35,655 nt of DNA from Chloroflexota bacterium (GTDB taxonomy: Bacteria > Chloroflexota > Anaerolineae > Promineifilales > Promineifilaceae), in the NCBI GenBank assembly GCA_022616275.1, contig JAKEFB010000131.1:1-35655 (forward strand), written 5' to 3'. Shown here piece by piece: positions 13,144-22,600 of this stretch. The position numbers and the translations under genes were made by a program. Below the pieces are notes generated by a model, which was not told the origin of the DNA, ran no database searches, and was given only the letters and a program-made list of their open reading frames with translations. Position 1 is the first letter of the stretch. The number at the start of each line of letters is the position of its first letter.

Positions 13144-13164
13144 CTATGTCCGTCGTCCAGAACT

Positions 13165-13785
13165 TCAAGGAGCCAGCCGCTCAATAATCCAGCCCCCCTC
13201 CGGCCGGCGCGTGTAGCGGAAGCGGTCGTGCAGGCGGTCGGGGCGGCCCTGCCAGAACTCAAAGCTGTCGGGCGCCAGCCGGTAGCCGCCCCACTGGGCC
13301 GGCCGGGGCACTTCCTGGCCTTCGTATCGCTCGGCCAGCCAGGCCACCTGTTCTTCCAGCGTGGCCCGGCCGGGCACGACCCGGCTCTGGGGCGAGGCGG
13401 CGGCGCTCAACTGGCTGCCGCGCGGCCGGCTGTGGAAGTAGTTGTCTGATTCGGCGGCTGAGACCCGGCTGATCTGGCCGGTAATCCGGATCTGGCGGTG
13501 GAACTGGACCCAGTAAAAGACCAGCGCTGCCTGGGGGTTTTCGGCCAGCTCCTGCCCCTTCTGGCTGTCGTAATTGCTGAAAAAGACGAAGCCTCGCTCG
13601 TCGTACTCCTTCAGCAGGACCATCCGGGCCGACGGCCGGCCGTCGCTGGTGGCCGTGGCCAGCGTCATGGCGTGGCCATTTTCAATACTGGCCGCCATCA
13701 CCGCCTCAAACCAATCGGCGAACTGGCGAAAAGGATCTGGATTGAGGCTACTCCGCTTCAACGGCGGCGTCTCTTGCAGCGACAC
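13165..13785 (-). CDS. pdxH: Pyridoxamine 5'-phosphate oxidase
   Basis: A 206-residue FMN enzyme that makes pyridoxal 5'-phosphate in the cytoplasm. FMN-binding features are visible in SARMVLLKEYDERGFVFFSN and YDSQKGQEL. FHRQIRITGQISRVS, then SRPRGSQLSAAASPQS, and the C-terminal WGGYRLAPDSFEFWQGRPDR with LHDR…WIIERLAP are the family signatures, including the substrate-binding Arg-x-His near the end. The start is GTG at 13785. It lies 36 nt downstream of the DUF72 gene on the same strand; that gap is filled by tandem octamers. Confidence 0.95.
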   Translation of the reverse strand: MSLQETPPLKRSSLNPDPFRQFADWFEAVMAASIENGHAMTLATATSDGRPSARMVLLKEYDERGFVFFSNYDSQKGQELAENPQAALVFYWVQFHRQIRITGQISRVSAAESDNYFHSRPRGSQLSAAASPQSRVVPGRATLEEQVAWLAERYEGQEVPRPAQWGGYRLAPDSFEFWQGRPDRLHDRFRYTRRPEGGWIIERLAP

Positions 13786-13786
13786 A

Positions 13787-13816
13787 AATTACTCAATTAC
13801 TTAATTACTCTATTAC
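13787..13816. repeat. Tandem octamers AATTACTY between DUF72 and pdxH
   Basis: AATTACTC, AATTACTT, AATTACTC and a partial TATTAC follow each other without gaps. They fill the whole spacer between the DUF72 stop and the pdxH start on the minus strand. Confidence 0.75.
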
Positions 13817-13821
13817 GGCCC

Positions 13822-14613
13822 TCACTCAAACAACTTCCCCTGCTGCGGCGGCTGTAGCTCTTGAGTGGGCAGGCCAACAATGGCTTTGAAGCGGTTGCAG
13901 GTAGCTGGGGAGTGGCCGGCGTAATCGTTATTGAAGAAGCCATAGATGGTATTGATCCCATCCAGCCGGTTTTGAATATCTTCGTACCAGGCTTGTAGCC
14001 GGGGGGTCATGTCCACCCGCTCGTGGTCTTTGACCTCGTACTGGCCGTGCCGGCCGATCCAGCGAATGTAAATGAAGTCGGTGGTCACGTACACTCGCTG
14101 CGGCAGGTGGACGTAATCGGTGGAGACCCAGCAGGCCCGGTGGTTTTGCAGCAGTTGGCCGGTGGCCGTGGCGTGCCAGGAAGGGTGGCGAAATTCGACG
14201 GCGTAGCGCACGTCCGGGGGCAGGTGGCGCAAGAAGACGGCCAGGGTGTGAATCTGGTCGAAGGCGAAGTCCGGCGGCAACTGGACCAAGATAGCCCCCA
14301 GCTTATCGCCCAGCAGGCGCATGGTGTCTACAAAGGTGTTCATTAAATCGGCCGCGTTGGCCAGGCGCAGGTCGTGGGTAATCTCCCGGGGTACCTTGGC
14401 GCAAAATTTGAATTCGGCCGGCGTCGCCGCTGCCCACCGCTCCACGTACTCGGTACGCGGCGTACCGTAAAAGGTGGAGTCCAGCTCGACGGCGTTAAAG
14501 AACTGGCTGTAATAGGCCAGGAAATCACGTTGCGGCAACCCCTCCGGGTAGAAGACACCACTCCAATCTTCTTTGTAGCTAAAACCCATTGTGCCCAGGT
14601 ACCAGTCCACCAT
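13822..14613 (-). CDS. DUF72 (YecE-like) TIM-barrel protein
   Basis: The 263-residue protein matches the DUF72/YecE family: WYLGTMGFSYKEDWSGVFYP at the N-terminus, then FNAVELDSTFYGTP, FKFCAKVPREITHD, LGAILVQLPPDF, VRYAVEFRHPSW, FIYIRWIGRHG and the C-terminal GFFNNDYAGHSPATCNRF. These are usually predicted to be TIM-barrel metal enzymes, possibly nucleic-acid or endonuclease-IV-related, but the role is unknown. It has the best promoter in the window (TTGACA and TACAAT) ending 7 nt before its ATG, predicting a leaderless mRNA. pdxH follows on the same strand. Confidence 0.85.
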   Translation of the reverse strand: MVDWYLGTMGFSYKEDWSGVFYPEGLPQRDFLAYYSQFFNAVELDSTFYGTPRTEYVERWAAATPAEFKFCAKVPREITHDLRLANAADLMNTFVDTMRLLGDKLGAILVQLPPDFAFDQIHTLAVFLRHLPPDVRYAVEFRHPSWHATATGQLLQNHRACWVSTDYVHLPQRVYVTTDFIYIRWIGRHGQYEVKDHERVDMTPRLQAWYEDIQNRLDGINTIYGFFNNDYAGHSPATCNRFKAIVGLPTQELQPPQQGKLFE

Positions 14614-14620
14614 AGTGATA

Positions 14621-14648
14621 ATTGTAAGGGGGGATACCCTGGTGTCAA
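14621..14648 (-). promoter_or_regulatory. Sigma70-type promoter of the DUF72 gene
   Basis: On the minus strand there is a consensus -35 TTGACA (14643-14648), a 16-nt spacer and a -10 TACAAT (14621-14626). The -10 ends 7 nt before the ATG at 14613, so the transcript should start at or next to the start codon. Confidence 0.6.
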
Positions 14649-14856
14649 TGTTTTGGCCGGCCGCTCATGTGAAATTGTGCAAAATTTATATCTCCACCTT
14701 TCTTTTGCCACTATTTTTACATTTCTTTACCACGTTTTTTGCACAAAGATTGGCTATAGTCCTCCTGTGATTTGCCAGCACACAACTGGCCTTAACAGGC
14801 TACCTTAAGGTTAGTGGCCTTGTTGGTACACGCGTTACACAAGGAGCAAAAAGAGG

Positions 14857-15129
14857 ATGACTAGCGCACTTTGCCCGGATTGTGGTCGGAAGATTGTCGT
14901 CGGACCCAAGCCTAAGAAGGGACAGTGGGTATCGTGCCCCCATTGCAACGCCGACCTCGAAATTGTTAGCCTCAGCCCTCTGGAGTTCGACTGGGCCCAA
15001 TATGACGCCGAGGACGAAGAGGAAGAATTCGAGGAAGAATACGAGCTATGGGAAGAGGAAGAGGACGATTTCTGGGAGGATGACGATTACGCCGACGAGG
15101 AAGATTGGGAAGAAGAAGAAAGTTTCTGA
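14857..15129 (+). CDS. LysW/ArgW-like zinc-ribbon carrier-type protein with acidic tail
   Basis: The first 45 of 90 residues match the LysW amino-group carrier pattern: a zinc ribbon CPDCG … CPHCN followed by ADLEIVSLSPLEFDWA (LysW: 'aeLEvvsldPleLe.A'). In Thermus/archaeal lysine biosynthesis, LysW carries the intermediate on the C-terminal Glu of an EDWGE end. Here the protein continues as a roughly 45-residue, almost purely acidic tail that ends …DWEEEESF, so the exact carrier end is missing. AAGGAG at 14841-14846 supports the start. No other lys or arg genes are nearby. The gene is tail-to-tail with pncB, only 4 nt apart. It may be a paralogue with another role. Confidence 0.65.
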   Translation: MTSALCPDCGRKIVVGPKPKKGQWVSCPHCNADLEIVSLSPLEFDWAQYDAEDEEEEFEEEYELWEEEEDDFWEDDDYADEEDWEEEESF

Positions 15130-15133
15130 ATCG

Positions 15134-16681
15134 TTACGCTGCCTGGAACGATTCAATCAATTGTTGCTTCAGATCCCAAAGCTGCTGGCTGAGAGAAACG
15201 TGATAAATGTGGGGGGTTAACAGGCGGCGGACGCCGGGGTCAAGGCGCTCCACGTCGGCCACGCGGCGCTGCCTTATCTCCTCGATAGACGGCAACTGGT
15301 AGACCGGCCGGCCGTCGCGCACCACTTCCACCAGCAAAGGCTCGACGGCGGTGAGGTCGCCCTGGCGCAAGACGCGGAACTTAGTGTGCTCGGTCGGGTG
15401 GCGCAGGATCATCCGCTCCATCTGGCCGGGCGCTTCATCTTCCAGAGTAATGAGATCGGCCGTGGCCTTCTCGCGCCGGTCATACAACCGCCAGACCCGC
15501 TTCTGGCCGGGATTGGGCGTTTTGGCCGCCGTTTCCGAGATTTTTAGGGCCGGTATCCATTGCCCCTCGTCGTGCAGGGCCACCAACTTGTAGACCCCAC
15601 CCAAGGCCGAGTTGCCCCGTGAGGTAATCAGTCGCGTGCCTACGCCGTAGACCAGCCGGCGGATGACGTGATCGGCGTCCATACCATAGCGCGGCGCTTC
15701 GTCGGCGATCTGGGTAATAATCTGCCAGATGACCAGTTCGTCCAGGTTGCTGGACAGGACGATGGAAGTATCGGGAAAGCCGGCCGCGTCCAGCATCCGG
15801 GCCGCCTGGATACTGAGGTAAGCCAGGTCGCCAGAATCCAGGCGAATGCCGACCGGCTCGTGCCCTTTCTGGCGCAATTCCTGGAACACTTTGATGGCGT
15901 TGGGGACGCCGCTTTCCAGCGTATTGATCGTGTCCACCAGCAGCAGGCAATCGTCGGGGTAAACCCCGGCGTAGGCGCGAAACGCCTCCAGCTCCCCTTC
16001 GCCCAGGGCAATGAAAGCCTGGACCATGCTGTGGGCGTGGGTGCCCTTGGGCGGATAGCCCAGGACGTGGGAGATGCCGACGTTGGAGCTGAAGTCGGCC
16101 CCGCCGATGAGCGCCGCCCGCGTGCCGGCGTTGCCGCCCCTGTCCTGGGCCCGGCGCAGGCCAAACTCCATTAGCAATTGCCCCCGGCCGCTCTCCCGGA
16201 TGCGGGCCGCCTTGGTGGCAATCAAGGTCTGGTAATTGAGCTTATTTAGCAGCGCGGTCTCCAGAATCTGGGCCATGGCCAGCGGCCCCTGGACCACCGT
16301 CAGCGGCACATTGGGGTGGACCACCCGGCCTTCGGGGATGGCCCACACGGTCAGGCCGTCGAAGTTGCCGTTCTGGCGCAGCCAGGCCAGGAAATCGCCG
16401 GCAAAAACCGGCCGGCCGGTCCGGCCGGTCTGGCTGCGCAGGAACTCCACGTCCTCGTCGCGGAAGTGGGCCGTGTCCATCCAGTTCAGCAGCCACTCCA
16501 GCCCGGCGTTCACGCAGTAACCGGCCTTGTGCGTGCCGTAATCGGGGTAGTTGCGGAAGAAATGGTCAAACTGGGCCGGCTTTTCGTGCATACCCATGCG
16601 GTAGTAAAGCTGGGCCATCGTCAACTGGTATTCGTCAGTCAAGAGAATGCCTTCGGCCGTTTGGCGTTCCGATTCGTTCAT
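15134..16681 (-). CDS. pncB: Nicotinate phosphoribosyltransferase
   Basis: A 515-residue cytoplasmic enzyme that converts nicotinate, PRPP and ATP into nicotinate mononucleotide for NAD salvage. Family features: [15 protein letters not shown] at the N-terminus, the [12 protein letters not shown] segment, [12 protein letters not shown], the catalytic-loop [11 protein letters not shown] with the phosphorylated-type His, [11 protein letters not shown], and [20 protein letters not shown], the PRPP-binding part. Its ATG overlaps the TGA of the upstream cupin gene (ATGA), so the two are coupled. It ends 4 nt from the convergent LysW-like gene. Confidence 0.95.
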   Translation of the reverse strand: MNESERQTAEGILLTDEYQLTMAQLYYRMGMHEKPAQFDHFFRNYPDYGTHKAGYCVNAGLEWLLNWMDTAHFRDEDVEFLRSQTGRTGRPVFAGDFLAWLRQNGNFDGLTVWAIPEGRVVHPNVPLTVVQGPLAMAQILETALLNKLNYQTLIATKAARIRESGRGQLLMEFGLRRAQDRGGNAGTRAALIGGADFSSNVGISHVLGYPPKGTHAHSMVQAFIALGEGELEAFRAYAGVYPDDCLLLVDTINTLESGVPNAIKVFQELRQKGHEPVGIRLDSGDLAYLSIQAARMLDAAGFPDTSIVLSSNLDELVIWQIITQIADEAPRYGMDADHVIRRLVYGVGTRLITSRGNSALGGVYKLVALHDEGQWIPALKISETAAKTPNPGQKRVWRLYDRREKATADLITLEDEAPGQMERMILRHPTEHTKFRVLRQGDLTAVEPLLVEVVRDGRPVYQLPSIEEIRQRRVADVERLDPGVRRLLTPHIYHVSLSQQLWDLKQQLIESFQAA

Positions 16682-17271
16682 GGATCTGTCTCCGGTGAAA
16701 GTGTAGTTATGTGGTTATGTGGTTGGGTGGTTGTGTAGGATCTCAGGCGACGGTTGGCTCCTGTTTGGTGGGCAATCAGGGCCAGGAGCCTGAGAATGGG
16801 CGTGGCCAGGCGGTAGAGGAGGCCGGGGCGGTAGGTATCGGCCATCTCGAACAGGAGCGCGGTGTAGAGTGGGTTTTTAGGCACGCCGGTGGCGGTCGTT
16901 TTACCTTCCTGGGCCAACCGGTAGCTAATGCGTAGCACGTCTTCAAATGCCGGCTGCCCCGGCCGCAGCTCGACGACGCACACGCTCCGGCCATCTGATT
17001 GGTTGAAAAAGCGGTGATAACTACCTGCCGGGGCTGTTACCGTCTGGCCGGGGAGCAAGGTCTCTTGCCGGCCGTTTAGCTCAATGCCGAACCGGCCTTC
17101 GCTCACGGTAAACGTTTCCCTGAACGTTTTGTGGTAATGCAGGGCGTTGCTGCCGCCCGGGGCCAGCTCCAGCTCGACCAGCGTGCATTCGCCGGCCGTC
17201 TCGGCGGCCGTTTTCAGAAAGGTCACTCTATCCTTGAGGACAGGGTTGGTGATCGTTCGACCGTTCTCCAT
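16678..17271 (-). CDS. Cupin-domain protein upstream of pncB
   Basis: A 197-residue protein with a single cupin barrel: [19 protein letters not shown] gives motif 1 (HxH…E…), and [12 protein letters not shown] gives motif 2 with its His. A C-terminal hydrophobic stretch (about 150-178) could be a membrane helix. I prefer ATG 17271 over ATG 17313 because a TATAAT lies 9 nt before it, and the longer form would translate the promoter. The last about 15 codons are made of GTGGTTAT-type octamers on the plus strand, so the tail seems to have been created by a repeat. It is coupled to pncB by a 4-nt overlap. Ligand unknown. Confidence 0.7.
   Translation of the reverse strand: MENGRTITNPVLKDRVTFLKTAAETAGECTLVELELAPGGSNALHYHKTFRETFTVSEGRFGIELNGRQETLLPGQTVTAPAGSYHRFFNQSDGRSVCVVELRPGQPAFEDVLRISYRLAQEGKTTATGVPKNPLYTALLFEMADTYRPGLLYRLATPILRLLALIAHQTGANRRLRSYTTTQPHNHITTLSPETDP
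16703..16739. repeat. Octamer array GTGGTTRK inside the cupin C-terminus
   Basis: GTAGTTAT, GTGGTTAT, GTGGTTGG, GTGGTTGT and a partial fifth unit run in tandem. They encode the Thr/His/Asn-rich end of the cupin protein on the minus strand. Confidence 0.7.
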
Positions 17272-17280
17272 TGTCGCCCT

Positions 17281-17286
17281 ATTATA
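17281..17286 (-). promoter_or_regulatory. -10 hexamer of a probable leaderless promoter for the cupin-pncB unit
   Basis: Consensus TATAAT on the minus strand ends 9 nt before ATG 17271. No good -35 was found. Confidence 0.45.
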
Positions 17287-17338
17287 GCCTGGATTTATAC
17301 TTAGCACGGTCATAAAGTAACGCTTTTTACTCTGGTAG

Positions 17339-17368
17339 AAATGTCAGTTTATGCCCGTTGGCAGTATA
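17339..17368 (+). repeat. 30-nt direct repeat, copy 1
   Basis: This segment (beginning AAATGTCAGTTTATGC and ending CAGTATA) recurs at 35454-35483 with 28 of 30 bases identical. It contains two CAGTWTAT half-sites 17 nt apart. It lies just upstream of an extended -10 for the DUF4058 pseudogene, so it may be an operator or part of a mobile element. Confidence 0.7.
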
Positions 17369-17377
17369 TGTTATAAT
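17369..17377 (+). promoter_or_regulatory. Extended -10 promoter upstream of the DUF4058 pseudogene
   Basis: TGTTATAAT is a perfect extended -10. The expected start site is about 17385, with a 40-nt leader to the AGGAG site (17414-17418) and the ATG at 17425. Confidence 0.5.
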
Positions 17378-17424
17378 GGCGCGAGTTGTAAACACCTCAG
17401 GATGTGTACTGCTAGGAGCAGAAA

Positions 17425-17839
17425 ATGCCTTCGCCATTTCCCGGAATGGATCCATACCTTGAAGGAGATTTGTGGTCCGATGCAAACACAGACGCACCTG
17501 CTGGAAATTGACCTTATCCGGCGCGGCGAGCGTTTTCCCCTGGAAGGGCAGTTGCCGGCCGCATCCTACTACGTCTTCCTGAGCCGCTTCACGCGCCGGC
17601 CGGTCACCGAGGTCTGGGCTATCTCGTTACGAGAACCGTTCCCGGTCGTTCCTGTACTATTGTTGCCGCCTGACGAAGACGTCCCCCTGGACTTGCAGGC
17701 GGCCGTCAACAGTTGTTTTAACCTCGTTGGCTACGAACGGCTGCTCAACTACCGGGAACCACCGCCGCCCCCTGCCTTTTCCCAGGAAGATGCGGCCTGG
17801 ATAGCCGCCCAACTACAGGCGGCCGGGTATCGCCTGTAA
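17425..17839 (+). pseudogene. DUF4058 gene with large internal deletion
   Basis: The ATG at 17425, preceded by AGGAG, begins with MPSPFPGMDPYLEGDLW, the hallmark N-terminus of DUF4058 proteins. About 20 codons later this frame ends in an unrelated tail. In another frame, from about 17480, the C-terminal half appears intact (QTHLLEIDLIRRGERFPLEG … YYVFLSRFTRRP … DVPLDLQAAVNSCFN … ending AGYRL). DUF4058 proteins are around 250 residues, so about 100 or more codons of the middle are missing and the two ends are out of frame. Promoter and ribosome site remain, so an mRNA may still be made. A downstream in-frame ATG (17480) could express the C-terminal part alone. Confidence 0.75.
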
Positions 17840-17898
17840 TAAAACCACAAGAACTTTGCAAGCAAAAGACAAGAAATAGCGGCCATGATTTGACGCAG

Positions 17899-17916
17899 GG
17901 CACGGTACGTCGTGCC
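17899..17916. promoter_or_regulatory. Short inverted repeat upstream of the sulfite-oxidase-like gene
   Basis: GGCACG (17899-17904) and CGTGCC (17911-17916) surround GTACGT. It lies 32 nt before the ATG at 17948. It may be an operator or a leader hairpin; there is no further support. Confidence 0.3.
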
Positions 17917-17947
17917 TCTATTACACTTGGAAGAAGAGGAGATAGGA

Positions 17948-19597
17948 ATGGCAAAGCGAACGGTTGGGCTTGGCCTGTTAGCAGGGGGGCTGCTGGCGTC
18001 AGCGTTGATGGCCATCATGTATCTGGCCAACCAGGCGCTGGGGCTGCCCTTTGTGCCTTTTGACCTGTTCGACTGGATTACCCGCGTCCTGCCCGGTCCG
18101 ATTATCACCTTTGGCATTGATTTAATGATTGATACCCTGACCTTAATCGGGCTGGACGTGGCCGACACGGCCAAGACGGCCGAACAACTATCGGCCGTCT
18201 TGCAGTTCTTCGTTATCGGACTCCTGGCCGGGGGGCTGTTCTTCGTCTTGCTGCGGCTGAGCCGGGTTCGTGGGGAGTGGCCGGCCGGGCTGCTGGCTGG
18301 CGCGCTGTTGGGCCTGCCACTCATTGCCATCAGCATGGCCATCGGCCAATCGGAGGTTCATCCTCTGCTGCGCATGGCCTGGTTGGCCGTGCTTTTCCTG
18401 GCCTGGGGGCTGGCCCTGGCCTGGGCCTACCGGGGCCTGCTGGCCGAAGCGCCGGCGGCCGTGGTGACCGGGGCTGACGTAGACCAGGCCGGCGGTGAAG
18501 TGGCGACGGTAGAGACAATTGACCGCCGGCAATTCCTCATTCGCCTGGGGGCCAGCACGGCTACGATTACCGTCATTGGCGCGGGGTTAGGCGGCGTATT
18601 GGCCGCCGCCGAACGCCGCCGCCTGAGCGAAGCCACCACGATGGCCCACCAGGTAGACGAAACGACCCTTTCCCCATTCCCCAACGCCAACGACCCGGTG
18701 ACACCTGTACCCGGCACGCGGCCGGAGTACACGCCCATTAAAGACCATTACAAAGTCTTCATTCGTACCGAACCGACCGTCATTGACGGAGCCAACTACA
18801 CCCTGCCCATTACCGGCCTCGTAGACAACCCGTTGATGCTGACGCTGGATGACATTCGGAACAACTTCGACTCTTTTGACCAGTACGTCACCCTATCCTG
18901 TATTTCCGGCCGGGTGGGGACGACGCTTATCAGCACCACCCAGTGGACCGGGGTGAGCATGCAGGACGTTCTGGCTGCGGCCAAACCCCGGCCGGAAGCT
19001 CGCTACCTGATCATTAACTCTGGCGATGGTTTCTATGAGACCGTGGACCTGGAATTGATCGCGGCCGAGCGGCGGATCATGCTTTGTTACGCCTGGGACG
19101 GCCATGCCCTGCCCGTGGACCACGGCTTTCCGCTGCGCATCTGGATCCCCGACCGCTTCGGCATGAAGCAGCCCAAGTGGATCGTGAGCATGGAACTGGT
19201 AGACAAGTACGTCCCCGGTTACTGGGTGGAGCGCAACTGGGATGAGGTCGCCAGGGTGAACACCACTTCGGTCATTGACACAGTGGCCGTTGACCACCTC
19301 ATCAGCCAGGGCGACCAACAATCCGTGCCGGTGGGCGGCATTGCCTTTGCCGGGGCGCGCGGCATCTCCCGGGTCGAGGTGCGGGTAGACGGCGGCCCCT
19401 GGCAGCCAGCGCAGTTGCGCTCGCCGCTCTCGGAGACGACCTGGGTCATCTGGCGCTACGAGTGGCCCTTTGCTGCCGGCGACCACACCTTCGAGGTGCG
19501 TTGCACTGAAGGGGATGGCACGCCGCAGATCGAAGAAGACCGCCCGGCCCGGCCGAGCGGCTCTACCGGCATCCACCGCCGCGAAGCGTCGCTGTAG
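17948..19597 (+). CDS. Membrane-anchored sulfite-oxidase-family molybdoenzyme
   Basis: The 549-residue protein has about four to five transmembrane helices in the first 165 residues. A Tat-like twin arginine follows (Arg193-Arg194, DRRQFLIRLGAS, then a hydrophobic stretch), and then the soluble enzyme. The molybdopterin-binding domain (about 255-430) carries the Mo-ligand Cys318 in YVTLSCISGR and a DHGFPLRIWIPDRFG segment. The Mo-cofactor dimerisation beta-sandwich closes the protein (about 455-540; VGGIAFAGARGISRVEVRVD). AGGAG at 17937-17941 supports this ATG. A multi-helix membrane part ahead of an internal Tat motif is an unusual build and suggests the enzyme sits outside the cell on its own anchor. 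Sulfite as substrate is not proven. Confidence 0.85.
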   Translation: MAKRTVGLGLLAGGLLASALMAIMYLANQALGLPFVPFDLFDWITRVLPGPIITFGIDLMIDTLTLIGLDVADTAKTAEQLSAVLQFFVIGLLAGGLFFVLLRLSRVRGEWPAGLLAGALLGLPLIAISMAIGQSEVHPLLRMAWLAVLFLAWGLALAWAYRGLLAEAPAAVVTGADVDQAGGEVATVETIDRRQFLIRLGASTATITVIGAGLGGVLAAAERRRLSEATTMAHQVDETTLSPFPNANDPVTPVPGTRPEYTPIKDHYKVFIRTEPTVIDGANYTLPITGLVDNPLMLTLDDIRNNFDSFDQYVTLSCISGRVGTTLISTTQWTGVSMQDVLAAAKPRPEARYLIINSGDGFYETVDLELIAAERRIMLCYAWDGHALPVDHGFPLRIWIPDRFGMKQPKWIVSMELVDKYVPGYWVERNWDEVARVNTTSVIDTVAVDHLISQGDQQSVPVGGIAFAGARGISRVEVRVDGGPWQPAQLRSPLSETTWVIWRYEWPFAAGDHTFEVRCTEGDGTPQIEEDRPARPSGSTGIHRREASL

Positions 19598-19620
19598 GTT
19601 TGTTGTAACAACTGAAGTCG

Positions 19621-22600
19621 TTACTGCAAACTGTTAACAACAACTTCCAGTTCCAGCGCCCTGCCTCGTTCCCACGCTGCCTGGTAAGCCGCTGCGCCAA
19701 GCCCCCCTTCCAGTTCGGCGCGCCATGCGTTCAGCAGCGGCCACCTTTCCATCCAGCTCGTCGGGCTCAACGGGTGGCGGTGAACCAGCGCCAACAACGC
19801 CACCGCCTGCTCCCCGTCACCCTGGCCAGCCAGCGAAACGGCCGCCACCGGCAAAAGCCAGGTTGCGGCCGAGGGCAGGCTGGCCTTCTGGGCTACGTCC
19901 AGGGCGGCCCGTACGTATGACATAGCCTGGCTTTCCTCCTGCCGGCCGCAACTGGCCAGGGCCAGGGCCCAATTGGCCAGAATTAGCCCCAGGCCATGAT
20001 TAAGCGGCGCGCCCAGGCTTTCGGCACCATGCTGTTGGGCAGACGAATAATCACCCGCCACGCCGGCCAGCAGGCCGAGCACGCCCTGGGCAAAGGCAAC
20101 GGTCACAGAGTGATTGAACTCCGTCGCCAGCCGGTAGGCCTCCCCAGCCACCTCGCCGGCCCTTTCCAGGTCGCCGCGCAGAAAATCCAGGAAACTGAAC
20201 AGCATTTTGCAATAAGCCAGCGGCATACGCAACGCCATTTCCATCGCCGTGACCACTGCCTCCTTCAGGTAGCTCCTGGCGACCTCATAATCACCTTCGG
20301 CGATGGCCACTTCGGCCACGTTGGCCAGCGTGTAGACTACCTCTACCTTGCTGCCAAGCTGGCGCACTGCTTCCAGGGTCTGCCGCCCAAAATTGTGAAA
20401 GTTGTCCACATCCCCGGCCTGATGGTAGGTTGTCGCCAGCCAACCCAGGGACCGGGCGATGAAAAAGTCGTCTCCAACGGCGCGATACCGGTCGTGCGCT
20501 TGCCGGGTTAACTCTAACCCGGGAACAAAATTATGCATCACGGCAGCGTAATAGCTGCCCAGGGCGCCCAGGCATAAAGCGACTTCCCCCTGGTGGTTAT
20601 GGCGCCGGGCGGTTTCCAGGCAGTGCTGCAGCTCCCCTTCAATCGTACCGTGCGGATCGCCGCTAGAAATAAGCTGCAGGAAACAGGAACGGGCTAAGGC
20701 TCGCGATCGAGTTAACTCGGCCGCTTCCCCCGGCGTAGCCGCCAGTCGTTCGTAAGCCAGACGGAGAAAAGCGGTCCCTTCCGCCTGGCGGCCGCGCATA
20801 TCGAAGTACAGGTGCAGGCTTTCCAGCGCCTGGTCAATGCTGGCCGCGCGCTGGTGGTCAAGCGCCCAGTTCCAGGCGGAGCGGATGTTCTCCATGTCTG
20901 TCTCGATCTCGTTGAGCGCCTCTAACTGGCGGCGCCCCTTTACCCCGGCTTCCAGTTCAAAGAGAGTTGCCAGGTAGTAATGGCTGTGAGCAGTGCGTGC
21001 CGTTTCTGCTTCCCCCGAAGCTTCCAGAGCTTGCTCACCAAACTGCCGCAGCAGCTCGTGGATTTCGTAGCGGTCGGCGACAGTGTCGTGGTTGTCCTGG
21101 CTAAGAGAGAGGAACGACTTGCTGACCAAGACGCGTAGCGCAGGCAACGTCGCCCCGGCGACCCGTTCTGCGGCCTGGCGTGTAAAGCCACCCCGGAAGA
21201 CCGCCAGCCGGGCAAAAATCTGCTGCTCCCTGGCCGGCAGCCGCTTCCAGGAGTAGTCAAATACTGCCCGCATGCTCCGCTGGCGCTCCGGGATGTCTCG
21301 AAGCTGGCTCTCCAGGAAGTCCAGGCATTGGGCAATTTCGTCGGCAATTTCCTGGAAGGAAAGCAGCTCCAGCCAGCCGGCCGCCAGGACCAGAGCCAGG
21401 GGCATGCCCTGGACCAGGCGGCAGATACGGACCAGGTGGCGAAAATCCTCGGCTTCTAATTGGAGATTAGGCTGCACCAGGCGGGCATGTTGCAAGAACA
21501 ACCGTGGCGCGTCGTATTTGCCAACAGCCTCGCCCAGCGTTGGCAAGCCGGCCGGTGTGGCCTCTCCAGGGTAGTCCAGGCCACGCAGCGCGTAAAGGGT
21601 TTCGCCGCTCAGGTGGAGGCGCTCCCGCGAAGTAACCAGGACTTTCACCCCTGGCGCGGCTTGTAGAATCTCCATCACCAGCTCCGACCCGGCCAGCACG
21701 TGCTCAAAATTGTCCATCACCAGCAGCATCTGCTTTGGTTCAAGGTAACGCAGCAGTTGCTGCTTTGGCTCTCCAGCTTCGTAGAACTGAAAGTCGAGGC
21801 TCTCGGCCAGCGTCGGAAGGATCTGGCCGGCTGAACTAAGCGGCGCCAGAGGGACAAAAAAAACGCCGTGCAGAAAAGCGTCCAGGACAGCTTCGGCCAA
21901 TGCCAGGGCCAGGCGTGTCTTACCTATGCCGCCTGGACCCACCAGCGTCAACAGGCGACAGGCCGGCTCGTCCAGTAAAAGCTGCCGGATGTCGGCCATT
22001 TCTGCCTCCCGGCCGATAAACAGGGTCGGCTGGTGGGGTAAGTTGTGTAACGGCGCAGGTGGTTGGGCCGGTAGCGGGGTAGAGACAACTTTCTTCTCCG
22101 CGCTGGGCGCCGCTGGGAGCGGCGCTCCCGATGGCTGGAGGTCTGCAACTGGAAGCCCGGCCCGGATGGCCTCCAGCGCGGCCGCCACCTGGCGTATGCT
22201 GGCCATTCGTTGCCCCCGATCCTTGACCAATAGCTGTTGCAACAATTCGTCTAGCGCCGGCGGGAGGTCCGGCCGGATCTCTCGGACCTGGGGCGTGGGT
22301 TGGTTCAAAATGCTAACCACGAGGGGCACCATATACTCCCCGCCAAACGGCCGGCGCCCGGCCAGCATCTCGAAAAGCAGCACACCGAAGGACCAGATGT
22401 CGCTACGCGCGTCGAGCGCTTCGCCGTTTAAGGCTTCGGGGCTCATGTAGGCCGGGCTACCCAGGAACGAGCCGGTCTGGGTCAGAGTGGTATCAGCGCG
22501 CAATAGCCGCGCTGTGCCAAAATCGGTCAGGCGCGGGGTGCCGTCAGCCGCCAGTAGCACGTTCTCCGGCTTGAGGTCCCGGTGAATGATGTTCAAATGG

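Noticed and set aside
13144-13164. Terminator between the Nudix and pdxH genes
   Set aside because: The 21-nt gap contains no inverted repeat or T-run.
17358-17377. TTGGCA with TATAAT as a classical promoter pair
   Set aside because: The spacer would be only 8 nt; the extended -10 form explains the site better.
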